From Pleurodeles waltl (lineage: Eukaryota > Chordata > Amphibia > Caudata > Salamandridae): a stretch of 64,000 nt of DNA. The notes beneath the pieces are model-generated. The model saw only the letters and a list, made by a program, of their open reading frames with translations. It had not been told where the DNA came from and ran no database searches. Shown piece after piece: positions 56,596-64,000 of this stretch. Numbering within the stretch: the first letter of the stretch is position 1; each line of letters begins with the position of its first letter. The stretch covers positions 139,457,106 through 139,521,105 of the forward strand of contig NC_090447.1 of assembly GCF_031143425.1 (NCBI RefSeq). The letters run 5' to 3'. The position numbers and the translations under genes are program-made.

Positions 56596-56602
56596 TATAA
56601 AA
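56596..56602 (+). promoter_or_regulatory. TATA box of H4 Myb-like gene
   Basis: TATAAAA is in the same context (ACAC-rich) as the H2 and H3 boxes. Confidence 0.55.
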
Positions 56603-56770
56603 CACACACCCAGATTACCCACAACCCTTTACCAACAGCTATTGCCACGAGTAGACTGAGAAGAAGAGCACAGAGACAACTAGACACACACACCACATGC
56701 ACCCATACACCCCTCACGCACTCCACATCACACACCCCACCACATTACCCAACACACCCTCACCAACACA

Positions 56771-57112
56771 CATCAAAGTTCAAGGTGGAGGAAATCGTCA
56801 GGGTAGAGCCACAGCTCTTTGGAGCACAGATGCAGCAGATCTCAATAGCAAGGAAGATGGAGCTATGGCAGAGAATCGTGGACAGGGTCAACACTGTGGA
56901 ACAGCACCCAAGCACAAGAGATGACATCAGGAAGAGGTGGAACGACCTACAGGAGAAGGTATGTTCCATTGCAGTAAGACACCAGCTCGCCATACAGAGG
57001 ACTGGCGGTGGACCCCTATCTACTCCCCCACAGCTCACAGCATTGGAGGAGCAGGTACTGGCAATACTGCATCCCGAGGGCCTCTCTGGAGTTGGTGGTG
57101 GCCTGGACACTG
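56771..57112 (+). CDS. H4 Myb/SANT-like gene exon 1 (start unclear)
   Basis: An open frame through the domain shows VEEIVRVEPQLFGAQMQQ, ARKMELWQRIVDRVNTV and DDIRKRWNDLQEKVCSI, then TGGGPLSTPPQ and LAILHPEGL. No ATG matches the H3 start, and sequence upstream appears rearranged. The exon end is followed by GTACAT instead of GTAAGT, a weaker donor. Confidence 0.72.
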
Positions 57113-57428
57113 GTACATCAACTTTTAACAATAATCACCCCCAGACCTGCATGCCACCACACACCTTCACCCGCACTCCCATCACTCCACCACATCCCGT
57201 ACACTCCACCAACACATCTCCCTAATCCCAATGCCAGGCCGTGCATGCTGTACCAATCCATGGACACCCCTCCCAGCCCTGCATGGACACTCATCACTAA
57301 AGCATGCAAGGCATAGGGAAACTAACAATCCCACAATACACCAACACACACAAGCAAAAGCGACAGGTTAACAACACCCATAGAGGGGAATCTACAGAAG
57401 TACAAATGTCATACACTTGAAGCATAAT

Positions 57429-58206
57429 TGTCACGACTCACGTGCTGCTTGCGCCTGGAATTTGCAGATCTGGTGGCGTGAATCTTCAATGTTCGGCTTT
57501 GGCCCAAAAAGGGGCGACTCTTTCTGGTAGCCACGGTGCTGTAGGCAATGGAGACACCAAGAACAGACCGTGCCCTTCAGAAAGTAGTGCCAGAGGGAAA
57601 AACCCCTTCCAAGGGGAAAAACCTCCAAACAGGAAAAGTCCTGGAGAAAAACAAGAACAACAAACAGGAATCCAAAAGGAGCAAAAATCAGAAAATACAG
57701 AATGCTGAGTCCAAAACCAAAAGGCAAGGAAATCAGGAGCGAAGACACCAACTGAGCAGAAAGTGTTGCAGCGCAAGGAAAGAGAAAAAACACAGCCCTT
57801 ATATACCAACAAACAGGAAGTGACCCACAGGAAGTAAAAGGACACCATCTTAGATAGGGAAACAATATATAGAACAGAATAGTAGAGGAACCATAGAGAA
57901 TAGGGAACAAGGAATGCTGGGAAAGCACAGGAATCTGGGAAGGAGGAAAAGACATAAAGAAAGGCACACAACAGACTGCAAACAGAAGAAAGGACAAAGA
58001 AACGAAGAAAAACAGGTAAGAGGGTTCAGAGACCCCTGGGACAGTGAAAGGCAGAAGGAAGAACGAGGCCCCAAGCAAATCTGGGGCCTCGAAACGCGCA
58101 GGAGAGGCTGGGGGCGCGCCGCGTCTTAATAACGCGGTGCGCGGCCCGAGCCGAACGCCCGGTCGAAGTCGAGCTCTCGGCTCGCGCCGCACCGCGCGGC
58201 GCGACA
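57429..58206 (-). repeat. 3' LTR of Sushi-type element
   Basis: The LTR runs TGTCACGACTCACG...GCGGCGCGACA, 778 bp. The end of the pol frame extends into it to 58026. Confidence 0.95.
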
Positions 58207-61200
58207 GTAGGTCCCCCTCCCGAAGGCCCAGGTTTAAGAGGGAATAAACAGTGAAAGCGTTGAGTCAGGAGAGGAGCGTGAACGGAAGAGGCATCTTCCC
58301 ATGAACATTCACTGAGAGGATAACCCTTCCAATGAATCAGATACTGAAGTCGTTTATGAAAAAGACGAGAGTCACAGATTTCCTGCACTTCATATTCAGG
58401 AGCATCATTCACAAGGACAGGAGGTGGACAAGGAAACTGACGTGAGTAAGGATCAGGCACATAAGGTTTAAGCTGAGAAACATGAAAAACCGGATGGATC
58501 TTCCATGTATGGGGTAAGTGAAGACGGACAGTGACAGGATTGACCAACTGGAGAATACGGAAAGGCCCATAGTAACGAGGTGTGAACTTGTTTTGAGAGA
58601 GACGTGAGGGCAAGAATTTGGAGGAGAGCCAGACCTTATCTTGCAGATGATAATTTGGATTGGTTGTACGTCTCTTGTCTGCAGCCTTCTTCATATACCT
58701 CTTGGTATGTAACAAATTAGATCGAATTAGTTTATGGAGTTGGAGAAGGCGTTTGGAGAAATAGTTAATAGCAGGTAGAGGAGAGTTGGATTGTGGAGAA
58801 GTAGGGAAAGAGGTAGGATGAAAACCATAGGAACAGAAAAAGGGAGTGACCTTGGAGGCACCATGGACTGAGTTATTGTAGGAAAATTCAGCTAAAGAGA
58901 GGTAAGTGCTCCAGTTACTTTGGGTAGAATTGCAAAAGCATCGAAGATATTGCTCTAGTCCTTGGTTCAGACGCTCAGTCTGTCCGTTGGTCTGAGGATG
59001 GAACCCTGAAGACAGGGCTCTATTCATATTCAGTGTTTTACAAAAATGCTTCCAAAATCGGGAGATGTACTGAGGTCCTCTATCAGAGATTATGGTATGT
59101 GGAAGTCCATGGAGACGGAAGACATGATCTATGAATATTTGACCTAGTTCTTGGGAAGTAGGCAACTTTTTTAGGCCAGTGAAATGAGCCATCTTTGTGA
59201 AAGAATCCACTGTGACCATGATAACCCGGTTTCCTGCTGATGGTGGGAGCGAACACATAAAATCAGTAGAGATAGTATGCCATGGGGCCGATGGAACAGG
59301 CAAAGGTTGTAGTAATCCTGCCGGTCTGGTGTGAGGTATTTTGACTTGGGCACATATGGGACAGGCCTGAACGTATCTTTCCACATCCAGTCTCCAGGTA
59401 GGCCACCAAAAAAATCGTGAAAGTAATTCTTGTGTGGCTTTGATGCCTCTGTGACCAGCTACAGGGGAATCATGGCACATTTGTAATGCTTTCTTTTGCA
59501 CCTTGTTTGTAGGGAGGAATATCAGGTCTTGGTAATAAAAATATCCTTGTTTCTTGTACAATAATGGTCTTAGTTCTTCTATGTCATGGTCCGATTGGTT
59601 GGCGTATTCTTGTTGTACTTCTTCCAAGAAAGACTGAGCCACTCCAATGATCTTACTGGGTTCTAGAAGATACTGGGATGAGGAAGGAGAACACTCTGGA
59701 TATCGGCGAGACAGAGCATCAGCCAGAATGTTTTGGGATCCTGGAATATATGTAATATAAAAATCGTACTGACTGAAGAAAAAGGCCCAGCGGGCCTGAC
59801 GACTATTCTGGCATACAAAATTTCTTAAACATTGTAAATTACGGTGGTCTGTCCTCACCTCAAATGGTTCCTTGGAACCCATCAGAAACTGCCTCCACTC
59901 AAGGCAGGCTGTTTTCAGAGCCAATAATTCCCTTTCAAGTACGGAATAATGTTGTTCAGCTGTGGAAAGGATATGAGACAAATAGAAAACAGGATGTTCA
60001 AGGCCATCATCCTCTTGTCGTTGGAGTAAGACAGCTCCGATGGCTCTCTCAGAAGCATCAGTTACTACTATAAATTGCTTGGTGGTATCTGGATGTCTTA
60101 AGATGGGGGCTTGGGTGAAGGCTCTCTTTAAGCTTTGAAAGGCTGCTTCAGCAGCCTCAGTCCAGACAAAACCCTTCTTTAAATTGTCCTTCTTTAAGGT
60201 GTGAGTTATGTGGCTAGTCTGACTGGCAAAGTCTAGAATGAATTGTCGATAGAAGTTTGCTAAACCTAGGAAACATTGTGTTTCTTTTATGGTAGAAGGA
60301 GAAGGCCACTCTAGGATAGCTTGTACCTTTTCTTGGTCCATAGCTATGCCGGTGGGACTTAAATGATAGCCCAGATATTTGACTTCCGTTATGTCGAACT
60401 CACATTTCTCTGGTTTGCAAAATAGTTGATGATCACGAAGTCTTTGAAGAACTTGTTTCACATGGGAAGTATGGAGTTCAGGATTTCTAGAATAAATAAG
60501 AATGTCATCTAGGTAGATCACGACTGTCTGATTAAGTAGGTCTGAAAACACTGAGTCCATAAATCTCTGGAAGATTGCCGGGGCGTTAGTAAGACCAAAC
60601 GGCATAACCCTATATTCAAAATGGCCAAATGGGGTCCTGAATGCTGTCTTCCATTCGTCGCCTTCTCTTATGCGTAAAAGGTGGTAGGCTCCTCGTAAAT
60701 CCAATTTAGTAAAACGTTGGGCCCCTCTGATTGCTTCCAGTATGTCCCTGATGAGAGGCAAAGGATAACGATCTTTAATGGTGATTTTATTCAGACCTCG
60801 AAAATCCAGGCACGGACGAAGATCCTTAGTCTTCTTGGGCACAAAAAAGAGAGGGGCCCCAGCCGGAGACGACGATGGAACAATAAGACCACTCTGTATA
60901 TTTTCGTCCAGATACTCCTTTAGAACTTCCCTTTCGGGTTCCGTGAGGGAGTACATCCTCCCAAAAGGAACAATTGTGCCGGGTTCTAATGGAATTGCAC
61001 AATCATATTCTCGATGTGGAGGTAGCACAGGTTTTGACGGTTTTTGGAAAATATCCTGAAACTCCAAATAGTGGTCTGGGACCCCTTGGACCGTATTAAT
61101 GGACATACCAGTGGCACCTTCAGTAGCTAAGGATCTTTTCGGAGACCAATACTTGTCGGAAGTAAAACAGTTCTCGTGACAAAATTGCGAAGACAAAGAG

Positions 61201-61706
61201 ACTGTCCGGGTAACCCAATTTATATATGGGTTATGTCTAATGAGCCACGGAATTCCAAGAATGATGGTATGGTTAGGGGACGTAATAAGATCGAAGGAGA
61301 TGTGTTCTTGATGGTTTCCCACCTGTAGACTTAACATCAGGGTAGTGGTGTCTACAGGACCAGAGGATATCAAAGATCCATCCACAGTGTGTACCTGTTC
61401 GGGTACTTCTTTTGCTTGAGTAGGAACTAGGTTAGCAGCAGCCCATGTCTTGTCCATGTATATACCACTAGCACCACAGTCTAGTAATGCCATAGTCTTT
61501 TCTTGACGTCCGTCAGGAAGTTGTAACAGGACAGGAAAGATGAACAAGGCAGTTGTATTGTCATTAAAGGAGCTGATGGAAGGTATAGCTGTAGATCCCG
61601 TCCCCTCCCTTCTTACAGAGGACGGGAGGTGGCGTTTCCCGAAGGTCTGGACGGACGTACTGGACAGGTACGGAGTATGTGACCAGCAGAACCACAATAC
61701 AGGCAC
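58026..61706 (-). CDS. Pol of Sushi-type element (PR-RT-RH-IN-chromodomain)
   Basis: This 1,226-codon open frame makes the polyprotein for reverse transcription and integration. Protease has ALLDCGASGIYM (D76; Cys where Ser/Thr is usual). RT spans about 265-430 with YLDD at 398-401. RNase H has D550, an ERELLALK segment and TDHRNLQ (D620). Integrase has a zinc finger (H745, H752, C782, C785) and D815, D875, E911. The chromodomain is at about 1104-1155 (YEVQEICDSRL, YLIHWKGYPLSECSWED) and should direct integration to modified chromatin. The frame is -1 relative to gag, so translation is expected by frameshift at 61634-61640 rather than from its first Met. No break seen. Confidence 0.95.
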   Translation of the reverse strand: MPVLWFCWSHTPYLSSTSVQTFGKRHLPSSVRREGTGSTAIPSISSFNDNTTALFIFPVLLQLPDGRQEKTMALLDCGASGIYMDKTWAAANLVPTQAKEVPEQVHTVDGSLISSGPVDTTTLMLSLQVGNHQEHISFDLITSPNHTIILGIPWLIRHNPYINWVTRTVSLSSQFCHENCFTSDKYWSPKRSLATEGATGMSINTVQGVPDHYLEFQDIFQKPSKPVLPPHREYDCAIPLEPGTIVPFGRMYSLTEPEREVLKEYLDENIQSGLIVPSSSPAGAPLFFVPKKTKDLRPCLDFRGLNKITIKDRYPLPLIRDILEAIRGAQRFTKLDLRGAYHLLRIREGDEWKTAFRTPFGHFEYRVMPFGLTNAPAIFQRFMDSVFSDLLNQTVVIYLDDILIYSRNPELHTSHVKQVLQRLRDHQLFCKPEKCEFDITEVKYLGYHLSPTGIAMDQEKVQAILEWPSPSTIKETQCFLGLANFYRQFILDFASQTSHITHTLKKDNLKKGFVWTEAAEAAFQSLKRAFTQAPILRHPDTTKQFIVVTDASERAIGAVLLQRQEDDGLEHPVFYLSHILSTAEQHYSVLERELLALKTACLEWRQFLMGSKEPFEVRTDHRNLQCLRNFVCQNSRQARWAFFFSQYDFYITYIPGSQNILADALSRRYPECSPSSSQYLLEPSKIIGVAQSFLEEVQQEYANQSDHDIEELRPLLYKKQGYFYYQDLIFLPTNKVQKKALQMCHDSPVAGHRGIKATQELLSRFFWWPTWRLDVERYVQACPICAQVKIPHTRPAGLLQPLPVPSAPWHTISTDFMCSLPPSAGNRVIMVTVDSFTKMAHFTGLKKLPTSQELGQIFIDHVFRLHGLPHTIISDRGPQYISRFWKHFCKTLNMNRALSSGFHPQTNGQTERLNQGLEQYLRCFCNSTQSNWSTYLSLAEFSYNNSVHGASKVTPFFCSYGFHPTSFPTSPQSNSPLPAINYFSKRLLQLHKLIRSNLLHTKRYMKKAADKRRTTNPNYHLQDKVWLSSKFLPSRLSQNKFTPRYYGPFRILQLVNPVTVRLHLPHTWKIHPVFHVSQLKPYVPDPYSRQFPCPPPVLVNDAPEYEVQEICDSRLFHKRLQYLIHWKGYPLSECSWEDASSVHAPLLTQRFHCLFPLKPGPSGGGPTVAPRGAARAESSTSTGRSARAAHRVIKTRRAPSLSCAFRGPRFAWGLVLPSAFHCPRGL
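58207..58222 (-). promoter_or_regulatory. Polypurine tract (Sushi-type)
   Basis: On minus CGGGAGGGGGACCTAC adjoins the 3' LTR. It is the expected plus-strand primer. Confidence 0.6.
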
Positions 61707-62530
61707 AACCCTCTCTTGCGTCTGTCTTCTCGTTCACTAGCAGAGAGCGGACCTCGGGTAGTATCCACCTGCATGGGTTCCCCTTCGATGTCTCTAGCAG
61801 GAGTGCGAGGTTCCTCGGAACGCTGTAGGTATGCACGGGAGCTACTTGGTTGGGTAAACCCTCTACTCCTTTTCTTTTCCGATCTCCGTTCCTGAAGACG
61901 ATATTCGATGGACAGTGCTTGATCCATCAGGCCACGAAGATCTTCCGCTCTGGTAGAATGCACTAGTTCATCCTTTATTTCTTCTTTGAGTCCTCTACGA
62001 AATAATGTTACCAGAGTACGTTCCACCCAAGTGGTCTCTGCCGCCAGCTGACGAAAACGGGTTATATATTGCAGGACGTCTTGGGAGCCTTGTTGGATGT
62101 CGCACAAGGCTTCTTCAGCGGAGGCTTCCAATCCAGGACGGCTAAACATTTGTTTGAAGCGACTCACAAAGGCGGAATAGTCTGACAATACAGGGTCGTC
62201 GGAGGACACCATCGGGGTTGCCCAGGCCAAGGCTGGGCCGGATAAGGCACTGATAAGATAACCCACCTTGGTCCTGTCGTGGGAGAATTGAGTAGGTCGG
62301 AAGGCGAAATACACCGTTAAAGCATCCAAGAACTCGCGAAGCTTGGTTGGTTCACCAGAGAAACAAGGGGTAGAAGCGGAGATTGTCGGAACATCACTGG
62401 TGCGGAGGGCCAAAGCCTGTCGTAACGCAGCATTTTCATTACGTAGTTGTTGCAACTCCTGGGCTTGTTGCTGAATCGTGGTTAACAAAGATTGCTCCGG
62501 ATCTGCAGCAGCCGCCACTGTATTATCCAT
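61613..62530 (-). CDS. Gag of Sushi-type element (about 305 aa)
   Basis: The start is the ATG at 62528-62530 (MDNTVAAAADPEQSLLTT), just inside the element; an in-frame upstream Met at 62674 lies in the LTR and is less likely. An N-terminal coiled coil (QQAQELQQLRNENAALRQAL) is followed by a capsid region (FSGEPTKLREFLDALTVYF; FVSRFKQMFSRPG) and one CCHC zinc knuckle (CLYCGSAGHILRTC). The layout is that of PEG10/RTL-type Gag. It ends at 61613, overlapping pol by 94 nt. Confidence 0.93.
   Translation of the reverse strand: MDNTVAAAADPEQSLLTTIQQQAQELQQLRNENAALRQALALRTSDVPTISASTPCFSGEPTKLREFLDALTVYFAFRPTQFSHDRTKVGYLISALSGPALAWATPMVSSDDPVLSDYSAFVSRFKQMFSRPGLEASAEEALCDIQQGSQDVLQYITRFRQLAAETTWVERTLVTLFRRGLKEEIKDELVHSTRAEDLRGLMDQALSIEYRLQERRSEKKRSRGFTQPSSSRAYLQRSEEPRTPARDIEGEPMQVDTTRGPLSASEREDRRKRGLCLYCGSAGHILRTCPVRPSRPSGNATSRPL
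61634..61640 (-). promoter_or_regulatory. -1 frameshift heptamer GGGAAAC
   Basis: On minus GGGAAAC lies near the end of gag. Counting from the gag ATG it reads G GGA AAC in the zero frame, the correct phase for -1 slippage, and the shifted frame is pol. It is the heptamer known from PEG10. No downstream structure was computed. Confidence 0.85.
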
Positions 62531-62557
62531 GGTGTTTGAGGACGTCGGAATGGTTAG

Positions 62558-62566
62558 GCGCTGCAA
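62558..62566 (-). promoter_or_regulatory. Candidate self-primer binding site
   Basis: On minus TTGCAGCGC sits two bases after the 5' LTR. It is complementary to GCGCTGCAA (62906-62914 on minus), which lies about 30 nt after a TATA box (62939-62945), where the RNA should begin. The sequence after the LTR does not start with the TGG expected for a tRNA primer. Tf1/sushi elements are known to self-prime in this way. Confidence 0.7.
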
Positions 62567-62568
62567 TC

Positions 62569-63346
62569 TGTCACGACTCACGTGCTGCTTGCGCCTGGAA
62601 TTTGCAGATCTGGTGGCGTGAATCTTCAATGTTCGGCTTTGGCCCAAAAAGGGGCGACTCTTTCTGGTAGCCACGGTGCTGTAGGCAATGGAGACACCAA
62701 GAACAGACCGTGCCCTTCAGAAAGTAGTGCCAGAGGGAAAAACCCCTTCCAAGGGGAAAAACCTCCAAACAGGAAAAGTCCTGGAGAAAAACAAGAACAA
62801 CAAACAGGAATCCAAAAGGAGCAAAAATCAGAAAATACAGAATGCTGAGTCCAAAACCAAAAGGCAAGGAAATCAGGAGCGAAGACACCAACTGAGCAGA
62901 AAGTGTTGCAGCGCAAGGAAAGAGAAAAAACACAGCCCTTATATACCAACAAACAGGAAGTGACCCACAGGAAGTAAAAGGACACCATCTTAGATAGGGA
63001 AACAATATATAGAACAGAATAGTAGAGGAACCATAGAGAATAGGGAACAAGGAATGCTGGGAAAGCACAGGAATCTGGGAAGGAGGAAAAGACATAAAGA
63101 AAGGCACACAACAGACTGCAAACAGAAGAAAGGACAAAGAAACGAAGAAAAACAGGTAAGAGGGTTCAGAGACCCCTGGGACAGTGAAAGGCAGAAGGAA
63201 GAACGAGGCCCCAAGCAAATCTGGGGCCTCGAAACGCGCAGGAGAGGCTGGGGGCGCGCCGCGTCTTAATAACGCGGTGCGCGGCCCGAGCCGAACACCC
63301 GGTCGAAGTCGAGCTCTCGGCTCGCGCCGCACCGCGCGGCGCGACA
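62569..63346 (-). repeat. 5' LTR of Sushi-type element
   Basis: The 778-bp partner of 57429-58206 has one visible difference from it. TATATAA on minus at 62939-62945 is the likely promoter. Confidence 0.95.
62939..62945 (-). promoter_or_regulatory. TATA box of Sushi-type element
   Basis: TATATAA on minus inside the 5' LTR, about 30 nt before the GCGCTGCAA motif at 62906-62914. The position fits an RNA start at that motif. Confidence 0.7.
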
Positions 63347-63372
63347 ATAATACATCAATTACATCCCCACAG

Positions 63373-64000
63373 GTATCCCAGCCAATGTCACTGGAGAGGA
63401 GGTGCCACCACTATCCAGTCCCCCAACAGAAGAGGCCCACAGTGATGACAGTAACTCTGGACTGAACGACCTACCTGGCCCATCAGGGACCACTGGACAA
63501 CTGGTCACCCAAGCCCACTCACAGACCACCACAGAGCCTCCCCCATCAGGAACCAACACCACTGCACCCACCCAGCGCACCCACGCCTCTGTCCCCTCAG
63601 CACATCAATCAGCAGTGTTCCCACCTGTACAGGGACCCCAGGCCACACCTCACCCACAAGACAATCAGGGACCTGGGGTCAGTGGCAGTGGGCACACCGA
63701 TTAGGGGACAAAGGCACAGGCCAACAGGGAAACTGGGAGGACTGCTGTGCACCAGGGGGAGGACAGGAGATGGAAACCAACTCTCCAGGAGGCACTCTTT
63801 GAGATCCTGGGAGCCTACCAACATTCCCAGGACATGATGGGCCAGATCCTAGACAACGTGCAGGAGAACAGGCGGCTGCAGGAGGGACAGTATCAGAGGA
63901 CCAGGGAGGACTTTCAGGCCATCAACACCACCCTGATCTCCATAGCAGGCATGATGGCAGACATGGCCAACATCATGAGGGAAGCAACAGCACACCAGCT
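63373..64000 (+). CDS. H4 Myb-like gene exon 2 (partial)
   Basis: It starts after acceptor CCACAG (63372). PPTEEAHSDDSNSGLNDLPG aligns with H2 exon 2. A frame change near 63703 precedes LQEALFEILGAYQHSQDMMG and a coiled coil (NVQENRRLQEGQYQRTREDF) that runs to the window end. Confidence 0.75.

Larger units (their letters stand above)
57429..63346 (-). mobile_element. Sushi-type chromovirus (Ty3/gypsy), near intact
   Basis: Two 778-bp LTRs are flanked by a perfect ATAAT duplication (57424-57428 and 63347-63351). By eye they differ only at 58157/63297 (G/A, a CpG site). Gag and a 1,226-codon pol frame with a C-terminal chromodomain are open. The gag style and frameshift heptamer recall the Sushi-ichi lineage that gave rise to PEG10/RTL genes. 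This is the youngest element in the window and could be active. Confidence 0.95.
56221..64000 (+). mobile_element. Harbinger element H4, right end outside window
   Basis: The left end GGCCCTCATTATGACATTGG matches the H1-H3 family. The Myb-like gene is on plus as in H2, so the transposase should lie beyond the window on minus. A complete Sushi-type element is inserted at 57429-63346, in the Myb-gene intron, with ATAAT duplicated. Confidence 0.85.

Noticed and set aside
57431..58192. 253-codon ORF in the Sushi-type LTR (also 62571-63347, 258 codons)
   Set aside because: It is the same sequence in both LTRs, hydrophobic and low-complexity, and overlaps the promoter region. It is open by chance, not a separate gene.

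Overview
This 64 kb window is eukaryotic. It is packed with transposable elements, almost all recognisable by structure: terminal inverted repeats (TIRs), long terminal repeats (LTRs), target-site duplications (TSDs) and coding remnants. I found no host protein-coding gene, rRNA or tRNA gene. The mix is two-gene Harbinger elements with GC-rich palindromic MITEs, a Gmr1-like and a Sushi-like Ty3/gypsy element, an ERV-like provirus, L1-type and L2/CR1-type LINEs, and intron-like sequence expanded by nested insertions. This suggests a giant amphibian genome; a newt such as Pleurodeles is my best guess, from recall of its Harbinger expansion and not from a search.

Layout. 1-9067 is a Russian-doll nest. 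A Harbinger-type non-autonomous element (557-8782) holds a solo-LTR-like repeat (1705-8475). That repeat holds a complete but internally deleted ERV-like provirus (3285-8212), whose 5' LTR holds a hairpin-rich MITE (3373-3973). 9068-15109 is a complete minus-strand Gmr1-like element with integrase encoded upstream of reverse transcriptase, interrupted in integrase by a second copy of the same MITE family (12234-12862). 15115-18592 holds GC-rich repeats and an L2-type LINE fragment. 18593-23751 (H1) and 24018-30727 (H2) are large Harbinger elements, each with a HARBI1-like transposase gene and a convergent Myb/SANT-like gene. 30731-34400 has two short palindromic MITEs and an L2/CR1 LINE remnant. 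A degraded L1-type LINE (34400-37394, resuming 53019-54410) is split by a 15.6-kb Harbinger element of a second TIR family (H5, 37395-53018), which itself contains H3 (38439-43151). 54411-55893 is a second copy of the LTR-like repeat. 56221 to the window end is a fourth element of the H1-H3 type (H4); its Myb-gene intron contains a nearly pristine Sushi-type chromovirus (57429-63346).

How the parts work together. Harbinger transposase is expected to cut and paste elements bearing its TIRs, and the Myb-like partner to assist DNA binding and nuclear import. All transposase copies here carry stops, frameshifts, a deletion or a lost catalytic residue, so none looks active as read. Four of them keep a first coding exon of exactly 83 nt across two TIR families. 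The Sushi-like element is the only one that looks competent: LTRs with one visible difference in 778 bp, intact gag and pol frames overlapping with a GGGAAAC -1 frameshift heptamer in the correct phase, and a predicted self-priming site next to the 5' LTR.
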